Positions 48,455-57,792 of a DNA stretch of 64,000 bases are shown one piece after another. The notes beneath the pieces were generated by a model, which worked only from the letters and a program-made list of their open reading frames with translations, was not told where the DNA came from and ran no database searches. Origin of the DNA: Methanobrevibacter sp. GTDB taxonomy: Archaea; Methanobacteriota; Methanobacteria; Methanobacteriales; Methanobacteriaceae. The translations under genes were made by a program, and so were the position numbers. The stretch covers positions 1 to 64,000 of the forward strand of contig JAGCLR010000153.1 of assembly GCA_017646885.1 (NCBI GenBank). The letters run 5' to 3'. The stretch's first letter is position 1; the number at the start of each line of letters is the position of its first letter.

Positions 48455-49045
48455 ATGTCAATGTCTAACAATATGTCTGTATTTACAACTTCCATTAAGA
48501 ATTTGCCAGACCTTGCAAAGAATTATCTTTACCAGATTATCTTTGAATATGAAAGTGGTTCTGTATTGTCAAATGTTATTGGAACAGACGATTTTATGCT
48601 TCGTGCTAAAACCGCATCTATGCCACAGAAAGATTTTGGTGAACTCATCACCGAATATATGGGAACAAAATTAGTCTATCCTGGTAAGTCTACTATGGAT
48701 GGTACATTTGATGTCGCATTTGACGAGTTCCAGGATATGTACATTTCTAAGGCATTACATCGCTGGCAGAACTTACTATTCAATGGTGGTTTCCAAAATG
48801 ATATAGATGTCGGTGGTATTACAGGTGGTGCTAGTTCTAACTATCTTAAAGACTACTGTGCTACAGCTAGAGTAGTTCTTTATGATTCTGCTTTGAAACA
48901 AAAACTTCCTGTTGAATTCAAATTCTACTACGTATGGCCGAAGACAGTTCAATCTACTGCTTTGGGTATGGAAAGTGCAGAAAAGGTTCAAAGAACTTGT
49001 ACATTCCGTTATAGTACATTTGAAATGGTTGCTACAGGCGAATAA
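48455..49045 (+). CDS. 19: Tail tube protein (T4 gp19-like)
   Basis: 196 aa. KLVYPGKSTMDGTFDVAFDE, then FQDMYISKALHRWQN and a C-terminal VEFKFYYVWPKTV, are the T4-type tube protein core. It polymerises into the inner tube of the contractile tail. A strong ribosome binding site (AGGAG) and its own promoter and terminator fit high expression. No sheath gene is next to it in this window. Confidence 0.85.
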   Translation: MSMSNNMSVFTTSIKNLPDLAKNYLYQIIFEYESGSVLSNVIGTDDFMLRAKTASMPQKDFGELITEYMGTKLVYPGKSTMDGTFDVAFDEFQDMYISKALHRWQNLLFNGGFQNDIDVGGITGGASSNYLKDYCATARVVLYDSALKQKLPVEFKFYYVWPKTVQSTALGMESAEKVQRTCTFRYSTFEMVATGE

Positions 49046-49070
49046 TTACATACAAATTCAAATATAAATA

Positions 49071-49096
49071 AAGGGACTACTTGTTAGTCCCTTTTT
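49071..49096 (+). terminator. Rho-independent terminator
   Basis: AAGGGACTA pairs with TAGTCCCTT around CTTGT, then a T run. Confidence 0.9.
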
Positions 49097-49131
49097 AAAA
49101 TAAAAGCAACAAAAAAATGCTAAAAAATTTT

Positions 49132-49139
49132 CATAAATA
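49132..49139 (+). promoter_or_regulatory. Late promoter (CATAAATA)
   Basis: Octamer 48 nt before ATG 49188. Confidence 0.7.
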
Positions 49140-49187
49140 CATAGTGTATAACACAAAAATGTTCACAGTAAATTGGAGGAAAATCTA

Positions 49188-50153
49188 ATGGATAAAATTC
49201 TTGAAAAACTTGCTGGTGTTTTAACTGCTGAAGATTTGCAGGAAATTAAAGAATCCTTTGAATCTGCAGTAGAAGAAAGACTTCAGGCAAAATTAGAAGA
49301 AGAAAAACAAGCCATTGCCAAGAAAGCTGATGAATTTTGTAATCAAAAAATCAAAGAAGAGGTTGAAAAGAAAACCGTCGAATTGGAAAATCTCGCCAAC
49401 CAGTATTGTGAAGAACGCTGTGCCAAAATCACTGAAAAGGCTCAGGAAAAGCTTGATACCCAATGTAAGAAATTGGAAGAAGCTGCTGAACAATACATCT
49501 ATGAATACTTTGATGAAAAATTCACAGAAAAATATGGTAAGGAACTTGAAGCACTTGAAGAAAAAGTTATTACTGGTTTAGACAAGTACCTTGAATATAA
49601 CATCTCCGAAAAGATTAGTGAAAAGCTTATTAACAAGACCGCTATGACAGAAACATACGCTCCTATCATTGAAGGCATTCAACACCTTTTTGAAGAACAG
49701 TATGTTCCTATGGATTTGACTGGTTCCAAGAAATTGCGTGAAGCTAAAGCTGAAAATGCTGAATTGGAAAAGTCATTGAAAAAGCAGCTTGCTGAAAATA
49801 TGCGTTTGATTGATCTTGTAGAAGATTCAACCAAGAAGGCTACTATCGCTGAAAAGACCTATGGATTGGATGCTACCCAAAAGGCCCGCGTTCAAAAGTT
49901 CTTTGAAAGCAAATCACTTTCCGAAACAAAGAAAGACATTGATGACTATGTTGAAATGATTACTGAACAATCTATCAATATGCGTAACAATCGTGCTAAT
50001 TTGTTTGAAAAGAAGTCTCGCCCAGTATCCCGTGCTGCTAAAACAGAACAGGCTATTGAACGTGATGATTTAATAACTGAAAAATACAGAAAGCAGACTC
50101 CATCATCTAACCGTTTCCTAGACGAAGCCGCTAGATATATGGAAGAAGATTAA
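49188..50153 (+). CDS. 22: Prohead core scaffold (T4 gp22-like)
   Basis: 321 aa from ATG 49188 (GGAGG upstream). Almost wholly helical and Glu/Lys-rich, with long coiled-coil heptads (EERLQAKLEEEKQAIAKKAD). The C-terminus has DATQKARVQKFFESKSLSE and DDLITEKYR (I-T-E). Position directly before the MCP, length and composition match gp22-type scaffolds, which are degraded on head maturation. Confidence 0.75.
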   Translation: MDKILEKLAGVLTAEDLQEIKESFESAVEERLQAKLEEEKQAIAKKADEFCNQKIKEEVEKKTVELENLANQYCEERCAKITEKAQEKLDTQCKKLEEAAEQYIYEYFDEKFTEKYGKELEALEEKVITGLDKYLEYNISEKISEKLINKTAMTETYAPIIEGIQHLFEEQYVPMDLTGSKKLREAKAENAELEKSLKKQLAENMRLIDLVEDSTKKATIAEKTYGLDATQKARVQKFFESKSLSETKKDIDDYVEMITEQSINMRNNRANLFEKKSRPVSRAAKTEQAIERDDLITEKYRKQTPSSNRFLDEAARYMEED

Positions 50154-50178
50154 CATACAAATTTTCAAATAAAAAAAT

Positions 50179-50186
50179 TATAAATA
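50179..50186 (+). promoter_or_regulatory. T4-type late promoter (TATAAATA)
   Basis: Exact octamer, 40 nt before the MCP start, with AGGAG between. Confidence 0.85.
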
Positions 50187-50226
50187 CAATATATAAACAA
50201 AACTCATTTATATAGGAGAATCAAAA

Positions 50227-51561
50227 ATGAATACAATTAAAAACACATTGGTAGAAAACTTGGCTACTCAGGGTCAAGAAAAGCTATCAATCAATGGTAT
50301 TAAAGATAAGTATATTCGTGAAAACATGAAGAAGCTTATGGAAAACCAAATCCGTCAGGATGTTGGCTCCGCTTTGAACGAAGACTTCACAATGGGTGTA
50401 GGTGCTCCACTTGGTGCTGACCAGGGTATCCCTCACGGTGGTGACAGTAAGGCTGTCTTTGCTCCAATTTCTTTGGCTCTTGTCCGCCGTGTATTCCCAC
50501 AGTTGTTTGCTAACGTTCTAGTTGGTGTCCAGCCACTCTCTGGTCCAGTTGGTTTGGCATTCGCTCTTCGTTATGTTTATAAAGATGCAGCAAATCCTGA
50601 AAAATTGGTTGAAGCTGCTTGGAAGGCTGTTCCAGAATATTCTGGTTTCTCTGGCTCTACCGCTAACACAAGTGGTGAACCTGACGCAGGTACTGGTGTT
50701 GATACACAATCTGCTGAAGCTTGGAAGATTACTGGTCAGTATGGCGAAGTTCAGACCCACAACGACTTCTCAACAGGTTTGCGTGGTAAGATTCCTGAAC
50801 TTGGTTTGATGTTCTCTCGTCAGTCCATCGTTGCCAAGACTCGTAAACTCGCTGCTTCTTTCTCTCTTGAATCTGCTGAAGATATTAAGAGAATGCAGGG
50901 TGTTGAAATGATGCAGGAAATGGTTAATGTTCTTCAGTACGAAATGACTGCTGAAATTGACCGTGAAACCATCGCTCGTTGTAAGTCTATCTGTAAGCCA
51001 ATCGTTTGTACCGCCGGTAAGAAAGAAGCCGTAGACGATGGTTGGGTTGGTAGATGGTCTCAGGAAAGATATTCTCGTATCGTAGGTATCATTGTTAAGA
51101 CTGCTAACGATATTGCAACTGCAACTCGTAGAGCTGCCGCAAATATCGCTGTAGTATCTCCAGATATGGCTTCTGTTCTTCAGCAAGCTGCTCCATTCTT
51201 CAATAAGGTTACCGGTGAAGTTAATGGCTCTACCGCTACACCTGAAATTGGTACATTGAATGGTTCTATCAAGGTCTACCGTGATAACTATGCTGTAAAC
51301 GCTTTCACTGGTGTTGATAATGGTGAAGTATTGCTCGCCTATAAGGGTACCGGCGTATCCGACTGTGGTGTAGTATTCTGCCCATACGTCACTGGTGTTG
51401 TAAATCAGGCTATTGACCCTAACGACTTCTCACCTCGTGTTGGTGTTATGAGCCGTTATGCTTTCGCTAACAATATGTTGGGTGCTGATAACTATTACCG
51501 CTTGCTCAAGTTCGACACTGGTGCTATTTGGGCTAAAGCTGGTGAAGGTTTCACATTCTAA
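50227..51561 (+). CDS. 23: Major capsid protein (T4 gp23-like)
   Basis: 444 aa. The first 56 residues look like a propeptide ending SALNE before DFTMGVGAPLG; L-N-E fits the T4 gp21 L/I-x-E cleavage rule. The core shows LVRRVFPQLFANVLVGVQP and GLAFALRYVY, then SRQSIVAKTRKLAASFSLES, EMTAEIDRETIARC, and VVFCPYVTGVV near the end, each matching gp23. Codon use is biased to C-ending codons, as expected for the most abundant protein. Four small genes at 2.2-5.0 kb and one at 27315 carry pieces of this sequence. Confidence 0.95.
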   Translation: MNTIKNTLVENLATQGQEKLSINGIKDKYIRENMKKLMENQIRQDVGSALNEDFTMGVGAPLGADQGIPHGGDSKAVFAPISLALVRRVFPQLFANVLVGVQPLSGPVGLAFALRYVYKDAANPEKLVEAAWKAVPEYSGFSGSTANTSGEPDAGTGVDTQSAEAWKITGQYGEVQTHNDFSTGLRGKIPELGLMFSRQSIVAKTRKLAASFSLESAEDIKRMQGVEMMQEMVNVLQYEMTAEIDRETIARCKSICKPIVCTAGKKEAVDDGWVGRWSQERYSRIVGIIVKTANDIATATRRAAANIAVVSPDMASVLQQAAPFFNKVTGEVNGSTATPEIGTLNGSIKVYRDNYAVNAFTGVDNGEVLLAYKGTGVSDCGVVFCPYVTGVVNQAIDPNDFSPRVGVMSRYAFANNMLGADNYYRLLKFDTGAIWAKAGEGFTF

Positions 51562-51607
51562 TTTAAACTGGAACGGTATAACAATTTAAATTTAAGGAGA
51601 AATAATA

Positions 51608-51961
51608 ATGAAGAATCCTACATCTAACGGTAATGATTTGTACCAAGTTGGTAACGATTACCCACAGGCCCCAATTTCTGCTTACTTTGTAGCATCATCT
51701 TATAAGGATGGTATCTACACTGAATTGGCATCTGCCGCAGCAGAATTCACAAAAGTTTCTGGTGTTGATGGCTTTGATAATTCCTTCTTCAATCTCAAGA
51801 CCCCATCTGGATTGAATAAGAGAGTTCTCACTGTTCTCCCACAAGATACTTGGGACGACGTAACCTCTGCTGGTGTTGCCGGTGAAGTTAGTGCTGTATC
51901 CGGAGAAAAATACTTCTCTGACGATTACGCAACTGCTGAATTGGAAGCATTCCCAGAGTAA
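51608..51961 (+). CDS. Small abundant protein after the MCP, possible capsid decoration
   Basis: 117 aa with TAAGGAG before the start. Codon use like the MCP, so probably abundant. Beta-rich, without Cys (PQAPISAYFVASSYKDGIYT). It shares the MCP transcript and precedes a strong terminator. A decoration protein is plausible; no family match. Confidence 0.65.
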   Translation: MKNPTSNGNDLYQVGNDYPQAPISAYFVASSYKDGIYTELASAAAEFTKVSGVDGFDNSFFNLKTPSGLNKRVLTVLPQDTWDDVTSAGVAGEVSAVSGEKYFSDDYATAELEAFPE

Positions 51962-51988
51962 TCAACTGGTAATAAATCTTTGATTTAG

Positions 51989-52020
51989 TAGACGGTCCCG
52001 TTTGGGACCGTCTATTTTTT
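51989..52020 (+). terminator. Strong Rho-independent terminator
   Basis: TAGACGGTCCC pairs perfectly with GGGACCGTCTA around GTTT, then TTTTTT; it ends the MCP unit. Confidence 0.95.
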
Positions 52021-52025
52021 GCGTA

Positions 52026-52033
52026 TATAAATA
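52026..52033 (+). promoter_or_regulatory. T4-type late promoter (TATAAATA)
   Basis: Exact octamer, 32 nt before ATG 52066, opening the baseplate cluster. Confidence 0.8.
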
Positions 52034-52065
52034 CTATAAATTAAAATTATATTGTGAGGTGAAAA

Positions 52066-52881
52066 ATGCAATCAAGAAAAATTGAAGAAACTCAAATCCC
52101 ACAAGGTGGTGATATGGCTCAAATCGCTATGGCGGTTGCAGCTCAACAACAAAAGAATATGATAACCTTGAACAAGGACTTGTTGCCATCTAAGGGTAAG
52201 TATTACTCAAATGATTTGTATGTTAAGAAGTTATCTACCATTGACATTAAGAATTTGTCTACATTGACTGCTGATACTATTGATGGTGTAATGAATAGTA
52301 TTATTGCCCATTGTGTTCAGGGCATCAATGTAAACGATATACTTGTTGGTGACAAGTATTGGTTAGTTTTCTATTTGAGAAATCTAACTTATAATGATTA
52401 TCCTTTCTATGTAAAGTATAATTGTAAAGAATGTGGCAAGACTGCTATGTGCAAGACACAAATGAAGGATATAATTGTCAATTACATTCAGGACAATTTT
52501 GAACCGACCTACACAATGGATAATGGTGATACAATAGAAATCGGGTTCCCAACAATAGGTAACGAAATTTCCAAAAATCAAATTATGCGTGAACCTGAAA
52601 AGTATACTGTAGATGGTGAAATTGATGAGCAGATACTCAATATAGCTTGCTACATTAAGTCAATTAACGGAAGTAAGATTTCCATTATGAAGGCTTATAA
52701 TTACATTTGTGAGCTTGATGCGTTATCTTTTACAAATTTCGGAAATTATATGGCTGATATAGATTTTGGTGTTAAACCTTATTTTGAAATTACTTGTGAC
52801 TGTACAAATAAGGTAATCGTTCCATTGTCATTATCACCAGAATACTTTATGCCAAAGATTACAAATACAGCAAATAAATAA
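52066..52881 (+). CDS. T4-type baseplate protein (gp26/gp28 hub-assembly-like)
   Basis: 271 aa, TGAGGTG before the start. LNKDLLPSKGKYYSNDLYVK, then NLSTLTADTIDGVMNSIIA, a Cys pair CKECGKTAMC in the middle and CDC near the end. The opening LPSKGKYY and the Cys-containing middle are known from T4-family baseplate proteins. It probably helps build the hub. The exact T4 counterpart is uncertain. Confidence 0.6.
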   Translation: MQSRKIEETQIPQGGDMAQIAMAVAAQQQKNMITLNKDLLPSKGKYYSNDLYVKKLSTIDIKNLSTLTADTIDGVMNSIIAHCVQGINVNDILVGDKYWLVFYLRNLTYNDYPFYVKYNCKECGKTAMCKTQMKDIIVNYIQDNFEPTYTMDNGDTIEIGFPTIGNEISKNQIMREPEKYTVDGEIDEQILNIACYIKSINGSKISIMKAYNYICELDALSFTNFGNYMADIDFGVKPYFEITCDCTNKVIVPLSLSPEYFMPKITNTANK

Positions 52882-52884
52882 TAT

Positions 52885-55614
52885 ATGAACAAGAATTATA
52901 CCCGTATTACATACCAGCAGATGCTGGAAGATTTTACCGCTCGCTTGAAGAATGACCCACGCTTCAAGAATATGTCATCAGCTAGCATTTATAACTTGTT
53001 TATGGAAATGCTAGTAGCAACTGCTGATATGACTAACTATTATATGGAACGAACTGCCGAAGAAGCATTTATTGACACTGCTAAATTGGATAGTAGTGTG
53101 ATTAAACACGGCAAGAACCTTGGGTATAATCCTATTCGTAATACTCCTGCTGAAGCAGAAATTGCTGTGGTTTTGCGTGGGCCTTTGCCACAATCTCTTA
53201 TGGCTACTAATATGGCTACCATTTACTTCCCACAGGAAGAAATGGAATTAACTTATAATGGTAAGAAATATATTTTGAATACTGACTATTCTTATACATT
53301 GACTAAACAAGATATAATAGATGGTCAGAGTTCAACTTGGTCTAAAACATTGTATTTCTCTAAACCAGCTGATTCTGTAAACTATATTGAATTGTCTGGT
53401 GAAAAGTTATACAATGATGCGACCTTAATTCCAATTAAAGTTTTCCAGGGCGAAGTTAAAGTAGAAACAATTTATGGTGTAGCAAACACAAGTAAGTTGG
53501 GTAAATCTTATCAGTTCTATGATATAGATAACATTAAATTTAGTAACTGGTATGGACAGCGTGACCCTAATGGTTGGTATAAAGACCAATTCTTTAAGAA
53601 GAATTCCTGGTGTAAAGTTGGTATAGGTAAAACACAAGACGAAGCATTTACTGATGTTAACTTGTATGATATAGAAGATATGTCTATCTATCTTAATAGT
53701 GATGTCATTAGAGATAGAGAAGCAAATGAAAATGAATTACACAATGTTTGTTCAATTACTACAAACAGTGACAAGACTGTCCGTTTGAGATTTGGTGATG
53801 GTGTTGTTGTTTCTAATGGTTTAAACAAAGAAGACCAAAACATTTATGTTCAGTATATTGAATGTGATGGCGCCGACGCAAATAAGGTTGGTACAACCAA
53901 TTCCGAACTAAAGGTCAATAATAAGATTTGGGCAACATTTGCTGGCTCTACTCCTATTGATATGAGTTCTAACATTAAACTCATTTTCAATAGTGATATA
54001 GCAAATGGTGTTGATTTTGAAGACCAACAGTCTATTAAGAATAATGCTCCTTTGTATTTCGCTAGTAACAACAAACTCGTTACAAAGCAAGATTTCATTT
54101 CTTACTTCAAAGGACTAAGTTCTCCTATTCGTGTTAAGAACGCAATAGCCTGGGGTCAGGACGAAATTGAAGACTTTGACCACGGTGGCGATACTACATA
54201 TAAGTACATACAGAACTGTATCTGTTATTGTATTGCGGCTAGTTTGTATAATACAAAGTCTACAGTATATTCTCCAATAAATGTGCTTACAGATAGTACA
54301 ACTAACCAATCTGGTGTGTTCTCTGTTTATGGAACTTCAAATAGTTATTTGAGTCATTTGACAGATTTCATTAAGTATCTTTGGAGTTATGATTCATTCC
54401 ACGCAGTTCAATATATGAATAACCCATCTGAACAATGGATAAAGAACATTAAGACTATTCGTGATAATGCTTTGCCAAGAATGATTATGAATAGTAAAAT
54501 GTATTCGTTCCCACCTATCGTTCAGTATTACGATGTTGTTGGTACTGTCAATGTAAATTCATTGTCTAAACTTCAAGAATACAAGCGTGATGTGGAAAAT
54601 GAAATTTACAAATGGTTAGAGAATAATTGTAATTTCGGTACGAAGATTTACAAGTCCGACATTGTAAAGTTCTTCAACAGTCGCCCAGAAACTTCTTATG
54701 TAGATTTGGATATAAGAGTATCTGACATAATTAAGCAACAAGATGTTAAATACATTTACTCTGTTCAAACTACAAATGTGTTTGATTTGTTCTCATACAA
54801 CATAAACAATGACCCTGGTAGAAAAGAATATACCAATGGTGCTAGAAACTTCAATGTTATCAAATTGCCAAAATCTGACAATGCTGGTTCCGCACTTAAT
54901 GTTGATTCTTTGAAGGGTAAATCTGTTAGAATTGTCTTAAATTCTATTACTTACTCAAACGAAAATTATAGAGACGTTTTAGACACAATAGTTTATACAA
55001 ATGATAAAGTATCTGAGACAGAAAATAATGTGTTTATCACATTTGATGGTGCTATACCTATTGATAGTAACATTCTACTTGGACCTAATTCTACATTGAA
55101 AATAATTGTATCTTATGATAACGATTTCTATTCTACTTCAGCATTCTCAATTTCACAAGCTGCTAGTTATGGTTTGACAAAAACCAAAACACAAGACTTA
55201 CAGAATTTTGTTAAGAATTGGGTTGCTGGTTCAACTAGAGTAAATGAAGCTAATCGTGCTATTCCTTTACCATATTTCATTACAGCTATGGGTCAGTATA
55301 CCCGTGACGAAACCTATATGCGTAAAGGTACATTACAAGATACTTACAAAACACAATTAACAGAAAAAGCATTTTGGATGTATCTAGTTCCACAAATTCT
55401 AATCAAGTACTATCCTGATGTAGATTTTGCTGACGAAGATATAAATGGTGAAAAGTGGACACAGATTGATAACTTAGTTCGTGATTTGTACACACAACTC
55501 AAACCAACATTCTGCGATAGTATTTTAGACGATAATAACAACATTGTCAATTTCAGTATGGATAATGAATTACCTGTTGTTAGATTGAAAATTACATATA
55601 AGTATGGTGTATAA
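52885..55614 (+). CDS. 6: Baseplate wedge protein (T4 gp6 / baseplate J-like)
   Basis: 909 aa. N-terminus YQQMLEDFTARLKNDPRFKN, then IYNLFMEMLVATADMTNYYM and LDSSVIKHGKNLGYNPIRNT, the classic gp6 opening. A central LRFGDGVVVSNGL and the later VDLDIRVSDI segment fit baseplate J-like proteins. It forms the ring of the baseplate. T4 gp6 is shorter (660 aa), so extra domains are present in the C-terminal half. Confidence 0.85.
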   Translation: MNKNYTRITYQQMLEDFTARLKNDPRFKNMSSASIYNLFMEMLVATADMTNYYMERTAEEAFIDTAKLDSSVIKHGKNLGYNPIRNTPAEAEIAVVLRGPLPQSLMATNMATIYFPQEEMELTYNGKKYILNTDYSYTLTKQDIIDGQSSTWSKTLYFSKPADSVNYIELSGEKLYNDATLIPIKVFQGEVKVETIYGVANTSKLGKSYQFYDIDNIKFSNWYGQRDPNGWYKDQFFKKNSWCKVGIGKTQDEAFTDVNLYDIEDMSIYLNSDVIRDREANENELHNVCSITTNSDKTVRLRFGDGVVVSNGLNKEDQNIYVQYIECDGADANKVGTTNSELKVNNKIWATFAGSTPIDMSSNIKLIFNSDIANGVDFEDQQSIKNNAPLYFASNNKLVTKQDFISYFKGLSSPIRVKNAIAWGQDEIEDFDHGGDTTYKYIQNCICYCIAASLYNTKSTVYSPINVLTDSTTNQSGVFSVYGTSNSYLSHLTDFIKYLWSYDSFHAVQYMNNPSEQWIKNIKTIRDNALPRMIMNSKMYSFPPIVQYYDVVGTVNVNSLSKLQEYKRDVENEIYKWLENNCNFGTKIYKSDIVKFFNSRPETSYVDLDIRVSDIIKQQDVKYIYSVQTTNVFDLFSYNINNDPGRKEYTNGARNFNVIKLPKSDNAGSALNVDSLKGKSVRIVLNSITYSNENYRDVLDTIVYTNDKVSETENNVFITFDGAIPIDSNILLGPNSTLKIIVSYDNDFYSTSAFSISQAASYGLTKTKTQDLQNFVKNWVAGSTRVNEANRAIPLPYFITAMGQYTRDETYMRKGTLQDTYKTQLTEKAFWMYLVPQILIKYYPDVDFADEDINGEKWTQIDNLVRDLYTQLKPTFCDSILDDNNNIVNFSMDNELPVVRLKITYKYGV

Positions 55615-57194
55615 TGGCAACATATAGCATTACAGAAGATCCAAATAATAAATGGGTGAAACTCATTACTATCAATACAAAGAATGACATTGATATAAGT
55701 AATGACGTATTCAACATTACTGTTAAAGACCAATTAGAGTATTTCATTGGTTCGCATATTAAAGAAGGTTCTACATTTGAATTGGAAGAACTTTTCAAGA
55801 AGGATACGTTCCCAACTTTGGAAATCAGTAATAATGCTGTGAAATATGTTAAACAAAAATGTTTCACTTGTGCACCGTATAATACTGATATGGACTATGA
55901 TAATAGACCTTATGTAATATGCGTTCAATTAGCTGATACATCAGATCCGAACATTTATTATATTACAAATGGTATAAGTTATTTTTCTCATACAAGTTAT
56001 ATTGGTAGAGCAAGATTATTTGACCCAAGTGAAGTAGATAGAATAATATATCAGTTACAACATACTACAAATTACAGAACAATTTATAAAGAAATTGCTC
56101 CAACATATATTCCTTGTTCTTATTGTAATGGAACTGGTATTATAAATGGCGGTCCAAGACATCCATCAGAGGGCTGTTCACACTGTGGTGGTAGTGGTCG
56201 TTCTGATATGGGAAATCTAATCGCAGGTACAGGTAAAGTAATTTGTCCCGACTGTGAGGGTGAAGGTTATGCTCATACTGAATGTACACACGAAGCAATG
56301 TATACTGAACAATACATTTCTAATGTTCTTGATTATTGTAACTCTGACGATGATTCACTTGTTAAAAATGGTATTCAGTTCTGGGTTGATGGTGTAAATA
56401 AACGAACCTTAATTATTCGTGTTGTTACAAAAGGCAAAAGTACAAAGAATGAACCAGGTTATTCTATTTGGGACCCTGCCCAGAATAAGTATGTTGATAC
56501 AGGTTATGTAGGTTTCACTATTGCAAATTTCAATATAACTTTAAACAAGAATGAACGATTGGTATTTAATTGTTTCTTAATGCCAACTGTTAATATGGGC
56601 GACCCAGTACCATATTTTGAATATACAGTTCCTTCTGCTTGGTCTGAAGAACCACACGTTCTTTCTGGTAACATTCGTACAGATTATGACTGGAATGATG
56701 ATTACAAAGGAATAGATAATTTGTATGTAAATAACTCAGACCCAAAGAAATCTAGTGCTTATCATTACAAACAAGATAGCGATGATGAATATAGGATTTA
56801 TTGGCATACAGACTCACCAACAGAAATGGAATCTTACCCAACACCAATGTATTGTGTAAAATCTAGTGCTTATGTTACTGATTATTTGAAGACTGGTAGT
56901 GCAACAGATTTGTATGTGTCTTCAGGAGATGATATAGTATCTGCTTGTAGAGATTTTGATTTTAATTCTTCTTCTGTAAACTCATATCTAATAAATGAAT
57001 ACACTAAAAAGAAAATACCATTAGATTATTCATTTGATGAACTTGACCCTATAGATGATTATGTATTTTTGGAGTCAAATGGATATAATATACACGATAA
57101 ACTATACTGTTACGAAATTACACAAAAGATTGTGGATTCATCTTGTAGTGGAATTATACGAGATAACCAGGTTAAGTTAGATTTAGAGATTTAA
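55614..57194 (+). CDS. Baseplate-operon protein with embedded DnaJ-type zinc fingers
   Basis: 526 aa, overlapping the gp6-like gene by one base. Residues about 163-225 carry three CxxCxGxG units (CSYCNGTG, CSHCGGSG, CPDCEGEG) and a fourth partial CTHEA, the Cys-rich fold of DnaJ chaperones. Both sides are beta-rich and unlike DnaJ; there is no J-domain. It may be a structural wedge protein stabilised by zinc or a tail assembly chaperone. Confidence 0.75.
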   Translation: MATYSITEDPNNKWVKLITINTKNDIDISNDVFNITVKDQLEYFIGSHIKEGSTFELEELFKKDTFPTLEISNNAVKYVKQKCFTCAPYNTDMDYDNRPYVICVQLADTSDPNIYYITNGISYFSHTSYIGRARLFDPSEVDRIIYQLQHTTNYRTIYKEIAPTYIPCSYCNGTGIINGGPRHPSEGCSHCGGSGRSDMGNLIAGTGKVICPDCEGEGYAHTECTHEAMYTEQYISNVLDYCNSDDDSLVKNGIQFWVDGVNKRTLIIRVVTKGKSTKNEPGYSIWDPAQNKYVDTGYVGFTIANFNITLNKNERLVFNCFLMPTVNMGDPVPYFEYTVPSAWSEEPHVLSGNIRTDYDWNDDYKGIDNLYVNNSDPKKSSAYHYKQDSDDEYRIYWHTDSPTEMESYPTPMYCVKSSAYVTDYLKTGSATDLYVSSGDDIVSACRDFDFNSSSVNSYLINEYTKKKIPLDYSFDELDPIDDYVFLESNGYNIHDKLYCYEITQKIVDSSCSGIIRDNQVKLDLEI

Positions 57195-57195
57195 T

Positions 57196-57792
57196 ATGGA
57201 AGAAATAAAGAACGTAGATACAATAGGATTTGTAAACGAAACTGGACAAGATTTCGTTGAAGATATAAACAACAGCAATAACAACAAGTTTATTGTTCGT
57301 TTCAGTAATTTTCCAAATTTCACTGGTAAGAAATTGAATATGAACAACTTGAACCAGTATCTTGAAAGCGTTACTGTTCCAGATGTTTCTGTTCCAATTC
57401 TTCATTCTATCTACTTACACGAAGACCAAAAGCACCCAAATCCAATAGGTGCTAGAGATTTACAGACTATCACTATGACCTTCCAAGTAGACGAAGCAAG
57501 AAAGAACTGGTACGCATTTTATGCTTGGGCGATGTATATGCGTTATGGTTATCCTTGTGGTAAAAAGAGTTTGATTGGTGAAGAACTTTTGAGATTTGAC
57601 TGTATTGACACGATTGAAGTTATAAATTTGTCTAACAACAATGAAGTCATTTCAAAATTGAAATTCGGGCATTGTATTTTGAGTAACATCAGTAGTGCCG
57701 AATTTACCTGCCAAGCATCCGAATTGAGTAAGTTCACAGTAACATTTGAAGTAGAAACATTAGATTTAGATTTGTTGACCGACGAGGAATAA
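57196..57792 (+). CDS. Tail tube-like protein, probable baseplate-tube junction
   Basis: 198 aa. NKFIVRFSNFPNFTGKKLNM, then LESVTVPDVSVPILHSIYL, and TITMTFQVDEARKNWYAFYA followed by W/Y-rich segments, resemble the tail tube fold (gp19/gp48/gp54). Its place in the baseplate cluster suggests a tube initiator. The N-terminal 30 residues are extra. Confidence 0.6.
   Translation: MEEIKNVDTIGFVNETGQDFVEDINNSNNNKFIVRFSNFPNFTGKKLNMNNLNQYLESVTVPDVSVPILHSIYLHEDQKHPNPIGARDLQTITMTFQVDEARKNWYAFYAWAMYMRYGYPCGKKSLIGEELLRFDCIDTIEVINLSNNNEVISKLKFGHCILSNISSAEFTCQASELSKFTVTFEVETLDLDLLTDEE

Noticed and set aside
49063..49070. TATAAATA octamer near the end of the tail tube unit
   Set aside because: It lies just before a terminator with no gene start soon after. 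The octamer at 49132 serves the scaffold gene. Probably chance in AT-rich DNA.
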